Shown here in pieces: positions 20,115-29,742 of a DNA stretch of 64,000 nt. Under the pieces are notes generated by a model, which ran no database searches, was not told the DNA's origin, and was given only the letters and a program-made list of their open reading frames with translations. Positions within the stretch are counted from its first letter, which is position 1. The number at the start of each line of letters is the position of its first letter. Source of the stretch: Leisingera aquimarina DSM 24565. GTDB lineage: Bacteria; Pseudomonadota; Alphaproteobacteria; Rhodobacterales; Rhodobacteraceae. The position numbers and the translations under genes are program-made. The stretch covers positions 806,596 through 870,595 of the forward strand of contig NZ_KI421504.1 in NCBI RefSeq assembly GCF_000473165.1, in the 5' to 3' direction.

Positions 20115-21008
20115 ATGCGTAAAAAGGTAACTAAGGCAATTTTTCCCGTTGCAGGCATGGGAACTCGTTTCCTTCCCGCAACCAAATCCGTTCCGAAAGA
20201 AATCATGACTCTGGTCGACCGGCCACTGGTGCAATACGCCATCGACGAGGCGCGCGCGGCCGGGATCAAGGAATTCATCTTTGTCACGTCGCGCGGCAAA
20301 GGTGCGCTCGAAGATTATTTTGACCATTCACCGGTTCTGGAGCAGGAACTGCGTAAAAAGGGTAAGCAGGATCTGCTGGATTTGCTGCAAGGCACCAATA
20401 TGGAATCCGGTGCCATCGCCTATATCCGCCAGCACAAGGCGCTGGGCCTGGGCCATGCGGTCTGGTGTGCCCGCCGGCTGATCGCCAATGAACCCTTTGC
20501 GGTGATCCTGCCGGATGATGTGATCGCGGCAGAAAAACCCTGCTTGCAGCAGATGGTCGAAGCCTACGAGGAAACCGGCGGCAACATGGTGGCTGCGATG
20601 GAGGTTCCGCCTGAAAAGACGTCCTCTTACGGTGTGCTTGATGTGAAAGACGACATGGGCCAGGTGGTTGCGGCCAATGGGATGGTAGAAAAGCCAAGTG
20701 CAGGCGAGGCGCCTTCGAACCTGGCTGTGATCGGCCGCTATATCCTGTCGCCTTCTGTATTGAAGAACCTCAACAAGATGAAGTCGGGTGCGGGCGGCGA
20801 GATCCAGCTGACCGACGCAATTGCCGAGGACATAGCGCAGGACGTGCCGGTTTACGGCTACCGGTTCCGCGGCCAGCGGTTTGATTGCGGTTCCAAGGCC
20901 GGCTTTTTGCAGGCCACTGTCGCTTTTGCGCTGGCACGTGAAGAGTTACGGGATGATCTGATGAACTACATTTCTGAGATCGCGCAGGTTGGCAAAGCCG
21001 CGCAATAA
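20115..21008 (+). CDS. galU: UTP-glucose-1-phosphate uridylyltransferase
   Basis: GalU (297 aa) makes UDP-glucose, the sugar donor and precursor for surface glycans. The N-terminus carries GMGTRFLPATKSVPKEI and the middle FDCGSKAGFLQATV, as in bacterial GalU. It follows a 177-base gap after kdsB, which suggests its own promoter, and leads a run of six surface-glycan genes in the same direction. Confidence 0.97.
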   Translation: MRKKVTKAIFPVAGMGTRFLPATKSVPKEIMTLVDRPLVQYAIDEARAAGIKEFIFVTSRGKGALEDYFDHSPVLEQELRKKGKQDLLDLLQGTNMESGAIAYIRQHKALGLGHAVWCARRLIANEPFAVILPDDVIAAEKPCLQQMVEAYEETGGNMVAAMEVPPEKTSSYGVLDVKDDMGQVVAANGMVEKPSAGEAPSNLAVIGRYILSPSVLKNLNKMKSGAGGEIQLTDAIAEDIAQDVPVYGYRFRGQRFDCGSKAGFLQATVAFALAREELRDDLMNYISEIAQVGKAAQ

Positions 21009-21015
21009 CCACTCT

Positions 21016-21035
21016 GGCCGCCGCCCGGGGCGGCC
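21016..21035 (+). terminator. Small GC hairpin between galU and galE
   Basis: A 7-bp stem (GGCCGCC at 21016-21022 with GGCGGCC at 21029-21035) with no T run. It is more likely a stability or partial attenuation element than a full terminator, because galE starts 18 bases later. Confidence 0.35.
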
Positions 21036-21053
21036 CTGCATGGGGCAGAGACA

Positions 21054-22037
21054 GTGACACATATCCTGGTGACCGGCGGGGCCGGCTATATTGGTTCGCA
21101 TGCCTGCAAGGCGCTGAAAGCGGCGGGCTACACCCCTGTAACCTACGACAACCTGGTGACTGGCTGGCAGGACGCGGTGAAGTTCGGCCCGTTTGAGCAG
21201 GGCGACTTGAATGACCGGGCGCGGCTGGATGAGGTCTTTGCCAAGTACAATCCTGCTGCTGTGATGCATTTTGCAGCGCTCAGCCAGGTTGGCGAAGCGA
21301 TGAGCGAGCCGGGCCGCTACTGGGCCAACAACACAGGCGGGTCGCTGAACCTGATTGAGGCCGCAGTGGCGGCAGGTTGTATGGATTTCGTGTTCTCCTC
21401 GACCTGCGCCACATATGGTGAGCATGACAATGTGGTGCTGGACGAGAACACGCCGCAGCTGCCGCTGAATGCCTATGGCGCCTCCAAGCGCGCGGTGGAG
21501 GATATCCTCAAAGATTTTGGGGCTGCGAACGGGTTGCGTTCGGTTATTTTTCGCTATTTTAACGTGGCGGGTGCTGATCCAGAGGCAGAGGTGGGCGAGT
21601 TCCACCGCCCTGAAACCCATCTGGTGCCTCTGGTGCTGGATGCTGTTGCAGGCAAGCGCGATGCGCTGACCATCTTTGGCACCGATTACGATACCCCGGA
21701 TGGCACCTGCATCCGCGACTATGTGCATGTCTGCGATCTGGTGGACGCGCATGTGCTGGGGCTGAAGTGGCTGGAAGCAGGTAAGGGAAGCCAGGTGTTC
21801 AACCTTGGCACCGGTTCTGGCTTTTCTGTGCGCGAAGTGATGGACAAGGCCGAGGCGGTGACCGGTCATAAGGTACCGTGCAACACAGGTGAGCGACGGG
21901 CGGGAGACTGTACTAAGCTGGTGTCGGGCTCGACCCGGGCGGTCACCGATCTGGGTTGGGAGCCGCGCCGCTCAACCCTGGAGGTGATGATCGCCGATGC
22001 CTGGGAGTGGCATAAGACAGGCCACTACGAGGCCTGA
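21054..22037 (+). CDS. galE: UDP-glucose 4-epimerase
   Basis: GalE (327 aa) interconverts UDP-glucose and UDP-galactose, using bound NAD. The Rossmann motif TGGAGYIGSH is at residues 7-16 and the catalytic YGASK (Tyr/Lys pair) is in the middle. The start is GTG at 21054. It uses the product of the preceding galU and supplies UDP-galactose to the glycosyltransferases downstream. Confidence 0.96.
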   Translation: MTHILVTGGAGYIGSHACKALKAAGYTPVTYDNLVTGWQDAVKFGPFEQGDLNDRARLDEVFAKYNPAAVMHFAALSQVGEAMSEPGRYWANNTGGSLNLIEAAVAAGCMDFVFSSTCATYGEHDNVVLDENTPQLPLNAYGASKRAVEDILKDFGAANGLRSVIFRYFNVAGADPEAEVGEFHRPETHLVPLVLDAVAGKRDALTIFGTDYDTPDGTCIRDYVHVCDLVDAHVLGLKWLEAGKGSQVFNLGTGSGFSVREVMDKAEAVTGHKVPCNTGERRAGDCTKLVSGSTRAVTDLGWEPRRSTLEVMIADAWEWHKTGHYEA

Positions 22038-22044
22038 TCATAAC

Positions 22045-23085
22045 ATGACGCGCTCCGCTGCTGCTGACATGCCGCCCCTAGGCCTCGCTGGGGCCTACCG
22101 GATGCGGTGGAAACGGCGGCGGATGCTGTGGCGGGCTTTGCGGGCCCGGCGCCTGATGCGCAATTTGGCTGACCGTACAGGCCAGATCCCCGCGAAAGGG
22201 GTTCTGGTCTTTATCGTTTTGCGTAACGAGATCAGCCGCCTGCCTTTTTTCCTGGCGTTTTACCGGCGGCTGGGTGCCGCGCATTTCCTGGTTGTCGACA
22301 ATGGCAGCGATGACGGCAGCGCAGGGCTGCTGGCAGACCAGCGCGATGTCTCAGTGTGGCAGACTGCTGCCAGCTACCGGGAAGCGCGCTTTGGCTTGGA
22401 CTGGCTGGGCTGGCTGTTGATCCGCTATGGCCATGGTCGTTGGTGCCTGACGGTGGATGCGGATGAGCTGCTGGTCTATTCCGGCATGGAAAGTCACGGG
22501 CTGGACGACCTGACGCAAAGGCTGGAGCAGCAAGAGCGCCAGGGTTTTGGCGCGCTGATGCTTGATCTCTATCCGAAGGGGCGGCTGGGCGCGCAAAGCT
22601 ATGTGCCGGGCCAGAACCCTTGTGATGTGCTGCAGTGGTTTGACGCGGGGCCGTACCGGGCCGTTCGGCAGCAGCCGATGGGCAACCTTTGGGTTCAGGG
22701 CGGCGCTCGCGAGAGAATGTTTTTCCAAGATCAGCCGGAACGGTCCCCAACGCTGAACAAGCTGCCGCTGATCCGTTGGAACCGCCGCTATGCCTATATG
22801 AACTCAACCCATTCGCTGCTGCCGCCGCAGATGAATGTGCTTTATGACGGGCCAGGAGGGGCGGAGCCCTCAGGAATACTGCTGCACACCAAGTTTCTGC
22901 CCGAGATTGTTTCCAAATCAGCAACAGAAAAACAGCGGCAGCAGCACTTTCACACACCACACCAGTTTGACGGCTACTATGATGGGATCTCGGGAACTCC
23001 GGATTTGTGGCATTCTGGATCAGTTCGGTACCAGGATCCGGAACAGCTGGCAGAGCTTGGGCTGATGACTCCGGTCATCTGGTGA
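22045..23085 (+). CDS. Glycosyltransferase, family 2-like, first of a tandem pair
   Basis: A 346-residue enzyme with a basic N-terminus (MRWKRRRMLWRALRARRLMR) and a glycosyltransferase core: VLRNEISRLPFFLAFYRRLG, VDNGSDDGS and the DXD-like VDADELLVY. It resembles the Glyco_tranf_2_4 type found in alphaproteobacterial polysaccharide clusters. Donor and acceptor are unknown. The ATG at 22045 lies 7 bases after galE. It is a clear paralogue of the next gene: both share the basic N-terminus, the NGS/NSS-TDGS loop, a YPKGRxG segment and the C-terminal LLHTKFL. Confidence 0.85.
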   Translation: MTRSAAADMPPLGLAGAYRMRWKRRRMLWRALRARRLMRNLADRTGQIPAKGVLVFIVLRNEISRLPFFLAFYRRLGAAHFLVVDNGSDDGSAGLLADQRDVSVWQTAASYREARFGLDWLGWLLIRYGHGRWCLTVDADELLVYSGMESHGLDDLTQRLEQQERQGFGALMLDLYPKGRLGAQSYVPGQNPCDVLQWFDAGPYRAVRQQPMGNLWVQGGARERMFFQDQPERSPTLNKLPLIRWNRRYAYMNSTHSLLPPQMNVLYDGPGGAEPSGILLHTKFLPEIVSKSATEKQRQQHFHTPHQFDGYYDGISGTPDLWHSGSVRYQDPEQLAELGLMTPVIW

Positions 23086-23254
23086 ATTGCCGAACGGCCA
23101 CTGAACTGTTGCAGCCAGGCCGTGCGGATGCGTAACTGTTTCTAAATTCGTTGTTAATACAATATTCCCGTGACATATTGCGCGGAAACTTGAGGCAGGT
23201 CCTGTTAGGCCTGAACGGGTGAGCGTGCTCCCTGGATATTGGTTTGGAGTGAAC

Positions 23255-24265
23255 GTGGGGCTTTGGGATTCTTACCGGATGCGGTTGCGGCGCAAGCGGC
23301 GTCTGATCCGTGCGGTGCGCAAATCCAGTGAGCTGACCGTTGTGCAGGACAACACGAAAGCAATCCGGCCGGGGGATATCCTGCTGGTTTGCACCATGCG
23401 CAACGAGCAGATCCGGCTGCCCTATTTCTTGCAGTATTACCGCGGCATGGGGATCAATCATTTCCTGTTTGTCGATAATAGCTCCACCGATGGCAGCGCA
23501 GACTATCTGCGCGGCATGGGCGATGTTTCGCTGTGGCACACCACGGCGAGCTACAAGCGTTCAGGTTTCGGCATCGATTGGATGAACGGCCTTAAACGCA
23601 AATATGCGCATGGGCATTGGGTTCTGGTGGTCGATCCGGATGAGTTCTTTATCTACCCGTTCTGCGATACCCGGCCGATCCGCGCTTTGACTGACTGGTT
23701 GGACAATTCCGCGATCCGCAGTTTTTCGGCTATGCTGATCGATGTCTATCCCAAGGGCAGGATTGGCGAGGTTCCGTATCAAGCTGGTCAGAATCCTTTG
23801 GAGATTGCCCATTGGTTTGACAGCGGCAACTACACGATCAGCCGCAACCCTGAATACGGTAATTTGTGGATCCAGGGCGGGCCGCGATCGCGGGTCTTCT
23901 TTGCAGATCAGCCCCAACGGGCGCCGGCGCTGAACAAGATACCGCTCGTCAAATGGCACCGCCGCTATGCCTATGCCAGCTCTACACACGCGCTGCTGCC
24001 GCGAGGATTGAACCAGGTCTATGAAGCTGATGGCGGCGAGAAGGCAAGCGGGGCGCTGCTGCATACCAAATTCCTCGATACCTTTACTATTAAGGCACAA
24101 GAGGAGCTGGTCCGCGGGCAGCATTATGCTGGGTCTACAGAGTACAAGGCCTATGCGGGCAAGCTGTCGGAACAGCCGGAGCTGTGGTGCAAATGGAGTG
24201 AGAAATACATCAACTGGCGCCAGCTTGAGATTTTGGGAATGATGTCCAAAGGAAACTGGGCATGA
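23255..24265 (+). CDS. Glycosyltransferase, family 2-like, second of a tandem pair
   Basis: A 336-residue paralogue of the preceding gene, with MRNEQIRLPYFLQYYRGMG, VDNSSTDGS and VVDPDEFFIY in the same order and a shared LLHTKFLDTF near the end. I prefer GTG at 23255, which has GGAG five bases upstream and gives a basic N-terminus like the paralogue; GTG at 23219 would add 12 residues. The 169-base gap before it suggests a separate promoter. The stop overlaps the next gene by four bases (ATGA). Substrates are unknown. Confidence 0.83.
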   Translation: MGLWDSYRMRLRRKRRLIRAVRKSSELTVVQDNTKAIRPGDILLVCTMRNEQIRLPYFLQYYRGMGINHFLFVDNSSTDGSADYLRGMGDVSLWHTTASYKRSGFGIDWMNGLKRKYAHGHWVLVVDPDEFFIYPFCDTRPIRALTDWLDNSAIRSFSAMLIDVYPKGRIGEVPYQAGQNPLEIAHWFDSGNYTISRNPEYGNLWIQGGPRSRVFFADQPQRAPALNKIPLVKWHRRYAYASSTHALLPRGLNQVYEADGGEKASGALLHTKFLDTFTIKAQEELVRGQHYAGSTEYKAYAGKLSEQPELWCKWSEKYINWRQLEILGMMSKGNWA

Positions 24266-25962
24266 GCGCGGTTGGGGTCGTCATGCTGGTGCACACCGCG
24301 CTAGAGCGGGGGGTGCAGGTGGTGCAGCACTGGACAGCCAGCGGCTGCCCGGTGGTGCTGCATGTGGACCGCAACGTGGGGCATCAGGCGTTCACCCGCT
24401 TCAAAGACGCTCTGGCGAATGATCCCTTGGTCCGGTTCTCCGCCCGCCACCGGTGCGAATGGGGCACCTGGGGGATTGTTGCAGCCTCGCAATCGGCATC
24501 CGAGGTGATGCTGGCGGAGTTTCCGCAAGTGCGGCATGTCTATCTGGCCTCCGGGTCGTGCCTGCCGCTCAGGCCGGTGCAGGAGCTGATCGATTATCTG
24601 GCTGCCCGCCCGCGCACCGATTTCATTGAAAGTGCTACCACCGCGGATGTGCCGTGGATTGTCGGTGGGCTCAGCCATGAGCGGTTCACCCTGCGGTTCC
24701 CGTTTTCCTGGAAAAAACACCGCTACCTGTTTGACCGCTACGTGGATCTGCAACGCAGGCTGCGCATCAGGCGCCGGATCCCTCCCGGGCTTGTGCCGCA
24801 TATGGGCAGCCAGTGGTGGTGTCTGACCCGGCAAACCCTGTCGGCGATCTTGGAGGACCCGGAACGTCCGGTTTATGATGCCTATTTCCGCAAGGTCTGG
24901 ATTCCGGATGAGAGCTATTTCCAGACTTTGGTACGGCAGTATTCCAGCAATATCGAAAGCCGCTCGCTGACGCTGTCGAAATTCGATTTCCAGGGTAAGC
25001 CGCATATCTTCTACGATGACCATTTGCAGCTTCTGCGCCGGTCTGATTGCTTTGTTGCCCGCAAGATCTGGCCCCATGCAGAACGTCTGTATCAGGCGTT
25101 TCTAACCGACTCTGCTGGCGCCATGAAGCGGACTGAGCCGAACCCAGGCAAGATCGACCGGATTTTTGCCAAGGCGGTAGAGCGGCGCACCCGCGGCAGG
25201 TCTGGACTATACATGCAAAGCCGGTTTCCCGGCCATGGTTCGGAGAATGGGATCACTTCCAGCCCGTATTCAGTGTTTCAAGGCTTTACCGAACTGTTTG
25301 ATGATTTTGAAACCTGGCTGGCTCGAACCACTGGGGCGCGTGTTCATGGGCACATATTTGCACCGGAAGGAGCGGCGTTTTCCGAAGGGCAGAGCCTGGT
25401 CAATGGCTGCCTCAACGGCCATGCCAGTATCCGCGACTATAATCCGGAAAGCTTTCTCACCAGCCTGATTTGGAACACCCGCGGGGAACGCCAGTGTTTT
25501 CAGTTCGGACCAGGGGACAATCAGGCAGTGAACTGGTTGCTGGCACGGGATGCAAATGTGCAAATTTCTATCATAAGCGGTGCCTGGGCGGTGCCGCTGT
25601 TCAAATCCAACCGCAATTTTACAGAACTCCGGCAGGAAGCGGCAAAGCTGCAGCAGACCGAGGCTGAGCAATTGCAGATCCTGCGCTCGCAATGGACCAA
25701 GGCACGGGTGCGGATCTGGAGCATGGCGGAGTTCGTAGAGGCGCCAATGGAACCATTGCAGACGATCATTGACGAAATCGGTCCCCTTGCGGCGCGTCAT
25801 CTGAGCGAGGCCCCCAAAATGACGGAGCTTGAGGGCTTTGGGCAGTTTTTGCAGAACCTGAAGAACCAGGGCATGCATCCCTATTTGATGGGGGATTTCC
25901 CGGTTGAGCAAGGCCCGGTCAGCCTCTCCAAGCCGCAACGCAAACCCTATCTGGTGCGATAA
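24262..25962 (+). CDS. GT14-like (core-2/I-branching) glycosyltransferase with a C-terminal extension
   Basis: A 566-residue protein. The first ~270 residues look like a branching beta-1,6-N-acetylglucosaminyltransferase of family GT14: VVLHVDRNVG at the start, VYLASGSCLPLRP in the middle and IPDESYFQTLV at the acceptor side. The last ~280 residues match the extra domain seen in the alphaproteobacterial members (I recall it as DUF5927). It is translationally coupled to the preceding glycosyltransferase. It probably adds branches to a surface glycan; the exact linkage is not inferable. Confidence 0.8.
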   Translation: MSAVGVVMLVHTALERGVQVVQHWTASGCPVVLHVDRNVGHQAFTRFKDALANDPLVRFSARHRCEWGTWGIVAASQSASEVMLAEFPQVRHVYLASGSCLPLRPVQELIDYLAARPRTDFIESATTADVPWIVGGLSHERFTLRFPFSWKKHRYLFDRYVDLQRRLRIRRRIPPGLVPHMGSQWWCLTRQTLSAILEDPERPVYDAYFRKVWIPDESYFQTLVRQYSSNIESRSLTLSKFDFQGKPHIFYDDHLQLLRRSDCFVARKIWPHAERLYQAFLTDSAGAMKRTEPNPGKIDRIFAKAVERRTRGRSGLYMQSRFPGHGSENGITSSPYSVFQGFTELFDDFETWLARTTGARVHGHIFAPEGAAFSEGQSLVNGCLNGHASIRDYNPESFLTSLIWNTRGERQCFQFGPGDNQAVNWLLARDANVQISIISGAWAVPLFKSNRNFTELRQEAAKLQQTEAEQLQILRSQWTKARVRIWSMAEFVEAPMEPLQTIIDEIGPLAARHLSEAPKMTELEGFGQFLQNLKNQGMHPYLMGDFPVEQGPVSLSKPQRKPYLVR

Positions 25963-25968
25963 TTTCTG

Positions 25969-27405
25969 ATGTCTGATTCCTCATTTGATTATTTTGTTGT
26001 CTTTGCTGAAATGCGGACGGGGTCCAATTTTTTGGAGACCAATCTGAATGCATTTGACGGGCTTGCTTGCCACGGCGAAGCCTTCAATCCGCATTTCATT
26101 GGTTATCCGAACAAGAACGATATCCTGGGGGTGACACAGGCCAGGCGGGAATCGGATCCAGCCCGGCTGATCCAGCAGATCAAGGCAGACCCAAGGGCGC
26201 TGGGCGGCTACCGCTACTTCCATGACCATGATCCGCGGGTGCTGGACCTGATGCTGGAGGATCCGCGCTGTGCCAAGATCATCCTGACCCGAAACCCACT
26301 GGACAGTTATGTGTCCTGGAAGATTGCCAAGGCAACCGGGCAGTGGAAGCTGACCGATGTAAAGCGCCGCAAGGAAGCCAAAGTGCGGTTTGATGCAGCG
26401 GAATTCTCCGCCCATGTAGAAGCGTTGCAAGATTTCCAGGTCACGCTGTTGAACCGGCTGCAGTCGCTGGGTCAGACGGCGTTCTACGTAGCCTATGAGG
26501 ATCTGCAAAGCGTTGAGGTGATGAACGGGCTGGCGCGCTGGCTGGGAGTGTCCCAGCGGCTTGAGGCGCTGGATGAAAGCCTCAAGCGGCAGAACCCGGC
26601 GCCAGTGCTGGCCAAGGTGGCAAACCCTGACGCAATGCAAGAGGCACTGTCGGGCATGGACCGCTTCAACCTGACCCGCACCCCGAATTTTGAGCCGCGC
26701 CGCGGCCCGGCGGTGCCTGGTTATGTGGCGGGGGTGGTGACGCCGCTGTTGTATTTACCGCTCAAGGGCGGGCCGGAAAGAGAAGTTGTGCAGTGGATGG
26801 CCGGGCTGGATCACGTGGCGCCGGAAGGGCTGATCCAGGGTATGAACCAGAAACAGCTGCGCCAATGGAAACGCGGCAATAAGGGGTTCCGCAGCTTTAC
26901 CGTTCTGCGTCATCCTGCGGCGCGGGCCCATGCGGTGTTCTGTCATCGGATCCTGAATGCCGGCGAGGGCAGCTTTCGGGCCATTCGCAATACGCTGCGG
27001 CGGCAGTTCGGGCTGGTTTTGCCGGAGGAAGGGCCGGACGACGGTTATACCCGGGCGCAGCACCGGGACGCTTTTGCCGGTTTTCTGAATTTTGTCCGGG
27101 CCAATTTATCAGGGCAGACGTCGATCCGGGTGGATGCGGAATGGGTCAGCCAAAGCCAGGTGCTGGCCGGGTTTGCTGAACTCGGGCCGCCGGACCTGCT
27201 GATCCGCGAGACAGAAATGAGTGAAGATCTGCCCGCACTGGCCCGCAGGCAGGGCCGGATGGAGCCGGGAACGGTGCCGGCTGTTGCGCCGCAGGTGCCC
27301 TTTGCATTGGATGATATTTACGACGCGGATCTGGAGGCGCTTATCGCCTCCGTTTACCAGCGCGACTATCTGGCGTTTGGCTTTGGTCCCTGGCGTGCAG
27401 GCTGA
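25969..27405 (+). CDS. Sulfotransferase (NodH-like), probably with two sulfotransferase-like halves
   Basis: A 478-residue protein. The N-terminal half has the PAPS 5'-phosphosulfate site (FAEMRTGSNFLETNL) and the 3'-phosphate site (IILTRNPLDSYVSWKIA), as in NodH-type carbohydrate sulfotransferases. The C-terminal half holds a second motif, FTVLRHPAARAHAVFCHRIL, resembling the 3'-phosphate site of the Sulfotransfer_2 family, so the protein looks like a fusion of two such domains. It starts 6 bases after the GT14-like gene. It should sulfate the glycan built by the upstream enzymes; CysQ would remove the by-product PAP. Confidence 0.83.
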   Translation: MSDSSFDYFVVFAEMRTGSNFLETNLNAFDGLACHGEAFNPHFIGYPNKNDILGVTQARRESDPARLIQQIKADPRALGGYRYFHDHDPRVLDLMLEDPRCAKIILTRNPLDSYVSWKIAKATGQWKLTDVKRRKEAKVRFDAAEFSAHVEALQDFQVTLLNRLQSLGQTAFYVAYEDLQSVEVMNGLARWLGVSQRLEALDESLKRQNPAPVLAKVANPDAMQEALSGMDRFNLTRTPNFEPRRGPAVPGYVAGVVTPLLYLPLKGGPEREVVQWMAGLDHVAPEGLIQGMNQKQLRQWKRGNKGFRSFTVLRHPAARAHAVFCHRILNAGEGSFRAIRNTLRRQFGLVLPEEGPDDGYTRAQHRDAFAGFLNFVRANLSGQTSIRVDAEWVSQSQVLAGFAELGPPDLLIRETEMSEDLPALARRQGRMEPGTVPAVAPQVPFALDDIYDADLEALIASVYQRDYLAFGFGPWRAG

Positions 27406-27637
27406 TCCGGCAGCATGATTGCAGGCGGAGTGTTACCGTGTCCGCCGAAGATTTGGCTGAGGCAAACCTCCGCGACGGCATTGGGCATGGCTCAACGGAA
27501 AGAGTTCCGCTGGATGGCGGTTGATGACAGGCAGGAGAGCTTGCGGGAAAGAAGCGGCGGAAAGGCAACTCCTGGCCGTAAGTGAGCGAGCAGAAAAAAA
27601 ACGGGAAAATCAGATGCGGTCAGACACAGCCCGGAGA

Positions 27638-28102
27638 TCAGGCCGCTTGGACGGACTGATCTTCTGTCAGGATGGTATAGAGCGTTGCCGGGTCGTGGTT
27701 GGCGCGCAGTTTGGTGCAGAAGCTTTGTTCGCGCAGGGTGCGTGACACCAGCGCCAGCGCTTTCAAATGCTCGACGCCGGCATCTTCCGGGGCAAACAGG
27801 GCAAAGGCAATATCCACTGGCTGGCGGTCCACCGCTCCGAAGTCCAGCGGTTTCTCCAGGATCAGGAAGATGCCGCGGACTTCGCTGACAGTGTCCAGCC
27901 TGGCATGCGGCAGGGCGACGCCATGGCCAACCCCGGTGGGGCCAAGGCTTTCGCGGTCCAGCAAAGCCTCGACCGTCGCCTGGGCGTTCAGCCCGTACGC
28001 AAGTTGAGCAATGTCTGCGATTTCCTGGAACAAGCGCTTCTTGCTTGATGCCGCACCGATTACCCGGACGGCCTCTGGCTTGAGGATGCTGGAAATCTGC
28101 AT
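27638..28102 (-). CDS. ptsN: PTS IIA-like nitrogen-regulatory protein PtsN
   Basis: A 154-residue EIIA-Ntr protein that is phosphorylated on His66 in the motif GVGHGVALPHARLD. It takes phosphate from NPr and regulates nitrogen, potassium and carbon responses by binding partners. It is downstream of hpf by 52 bases on the same strand, in the conserved proteobacterial lpt-hpf-ptsN order. Length is normal. Confidence 0.94.
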   Translation of the reverse strand: MQISSILKPEAVRVIGAASSKKRLFQEIADIAQLAYGLNAQATVEALLDRESLGPTGVGHGVALPHARLDTVSEVRGIFLILEKPLDFGAVDRQPVDIAFALFAPEDAGVEHLKALALVSRTLREQSFCTKLRANHDPATLYTILTEDQSVQAA

Positions 28103-28154
28103 ATGTCTGCTCCGTTCCGGCGCCCCCTCTGGGGCGCCGATGCCTTAGATGTGA

Positions 28155-28712
28155 TTACGGATCGATCCAGCCGATGTTGCCGTCTTCGCGGCGGTAGACC
28201 ACATTCAACCCGTCTTTGCCTTCTTTGCGGAAAACCAGAACCGGTGCCCCTGCCAGCTCCATCTGCATCACCGCCTCGCCGACCGACAGCGACGGTATGC
28301 GGGTTTCCATTTCGGCGACGATGATCGGCTGCAGCGAGTCCGGTTCGGAATCCGCTTCCTCAGAGGCGAGGATATACGAATTGGCGCCCAGATGTTCAAC
28401 CGGTTCGCTGCGGTCCTTGTGGTGATCCTTCAGCCGGCGCTTGTAACGGCGCAGTTGCTTTTCCATCTTTTCGCAGCAGGCATCGAATGCTGCATAAATT
28501 TCGGTCTCGTGCGCCTTGGCCTGAGCGCTCAGCCCGGTCGACAGATGGACAGTGGCTTCACACACATATTCATGCGCCGAACGGGAAAAGACCACTGTCG
28601 CGTCGGTTGGCCGTTCTGCATATTTCTGAACGGCCGAACCCAGCTCGTTCTGCACATGGACTTGCAGAGCTTCGCCGATGTCGATCTGTTTGCCGCTGAT
28701 TTTGTAACGCAT
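28155..28712 (-). CDS. hpf: Ribosome hibernation promoting factor, long form
   Basis: A 185-residue protein that dimerises and inactivates 70S ribosomes in stationary phase. The N-terminal ~100 residues are the S30AE/YfiA domain (MRYKISGKQIDIGEALQVHV), then a linker, and a C-terminal dimerisation domain ending RREDGNIGWIDP. The ATG at 28712 has GGAG seven bases upstream. rpoN, which is often found next to hpf in proteobacteria, is absent here: the next gene upstream is lptB after a 271-base gap that shows no gene. Confidence 0.93.
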   Translation of the reverse strand: MRYKISGKQIDIGEALQVHVQNELGSAVQKYAERPTDATVVFSRSAHEYVCEATVHLSTGLSAQAKAHETEIYAAFDACCEKMEKQLRRYKRRLKDHHKDRSEPVEHLGANSYILASEEADSEPDSLQPIIVAEMETRIPSLSVGEAVMQMELAGAPVLVFRKEGKDGLNVVYRREDGNIGWIDP

Positions 28713-28983
28713 GTGATCTCCTTTACGAATTATTGCGGCCGGGCCTGCCGCCAAGGCAATCCTTGGCGGTGTCACATCAGGTCCGGAACCGGGGGGCAGG
28801 CCAGGCACCCGGTTGCATCCATCCGGGCCTTGTCGCCAAGGCTGTTAAGCGGATTGCATCGGTCTGCGCGTATGCCATGGGTCAATTCGACGGCAAGACA
28901 GCGGGAGAGTCAATGGATAACCCCGAAAAAAGAAACATGCGTTTCAGGCATGTATTGAGGTTGTCTAATGCAGTCTGCCGGGG

Positions 28984-29742
28984 TCAGGAAATGCGGAAGT
29001 TGTCACCGAGGTAAACCCGGCGGACGTTTTCGTTTTCAACCACTTCCTCAGGGCTGCCGGACATCAGCACCTGGCCGTCATGCAGGATATAGGCCCGGTC
29101 CACGATCTCCAGGGTCTCGCGCACGTTGTGGTCGGTGATCAGCACCCCGATACCGCGTTTCTTGAGGTCGGCAACCAAGTGGCGGATATCGCCGACCGAG
29201 ATCGGGTCAACGCCGGCAAAGGGTTCGTCAAGCAACAGGTATTTCGGATCTGCGGCAAGGCAGCGGGCAATCTCGACTCGGCGCCGTTCACCGCCTGACA
29301 GCGCCAGGGCGGGCGCGCGGCGCAGGTGTTCGATCGAGAAATCGGACAGCAGCTCTTCCAGCCGCTCACGGCGTTTGTGCTCGTGCTTTTGCGAGATATC
29401 CAGAACGGCAGAGATGTTGTCCTCGACCGACAACCCGCGGAAGATCGACATCTCCTGCGGCAGGTATCCGATGCCCAGCCGCGCGCGGCGGTACATCGGC
29501 AAGCCGGTGACGTTCTGGCCGTCGATGCTGACAGTGCCGGCTTCGGGAAAGACCAGGCCGGCAATGGCGTAGAAACTGGTGGTTTTGCCGGACCCGTTTG
29601 GCCCCAGAAGGGCCACCACCTCACCCCGGTTCAGCGACATCGACACGTCCCGGATCACTACCCGTTTGCGATAGGATTTGCGCAGTCTTTCAATACGCAG
29701 CCCGGAGGAGCCTTCGGTGACGGTCAGATCTGGCTTCGCCAT
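28984..29742 (-). CDS. lptB: LPS export ABC transporter ATPase LptB
   Basis: The 252-residue ATPase powers extraction of lipopolysaccharide from the inner membrane by LptFG and its passage along LptC-LptA. Walker A ([13 protein letters not shown]), the ABC signature (LSGGERRR), and Walker B ([10 protein letters not shown]) are all intact. It overlaps the lptA stop by one base. Confidence 0.96.
   Translation of the reverse strand: MAKPDLTVTEGSSGLRIERLRKSYRKRVVIRDVSMSLNRGEVVALLGPNGSGKTTSFYAIAGLVFPEAGTVSIDGQNVTGLPMYRRARLGIGYLPQEMSIFRGLSVEDNISAVLDISQKHEHKRRERLEELLSDFSIEHLRRAPALALSGGERRRVEIARCLAADPKYLLLDEPFAGVDPISVGDIRHLVADLKKRGIGVLITDHNVRETLEIVDRAYILHDGQVLMSGSPEEVVENENVRRVYLGDNFRIS

Noticed and set aside
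28713-28983. Possible small gene between hpf and lptB (ATG at 28913)
   Set aside because: The frame is short, has no conserved look and runs into the end of lptB; the gap is more likely the hpf promoter region.
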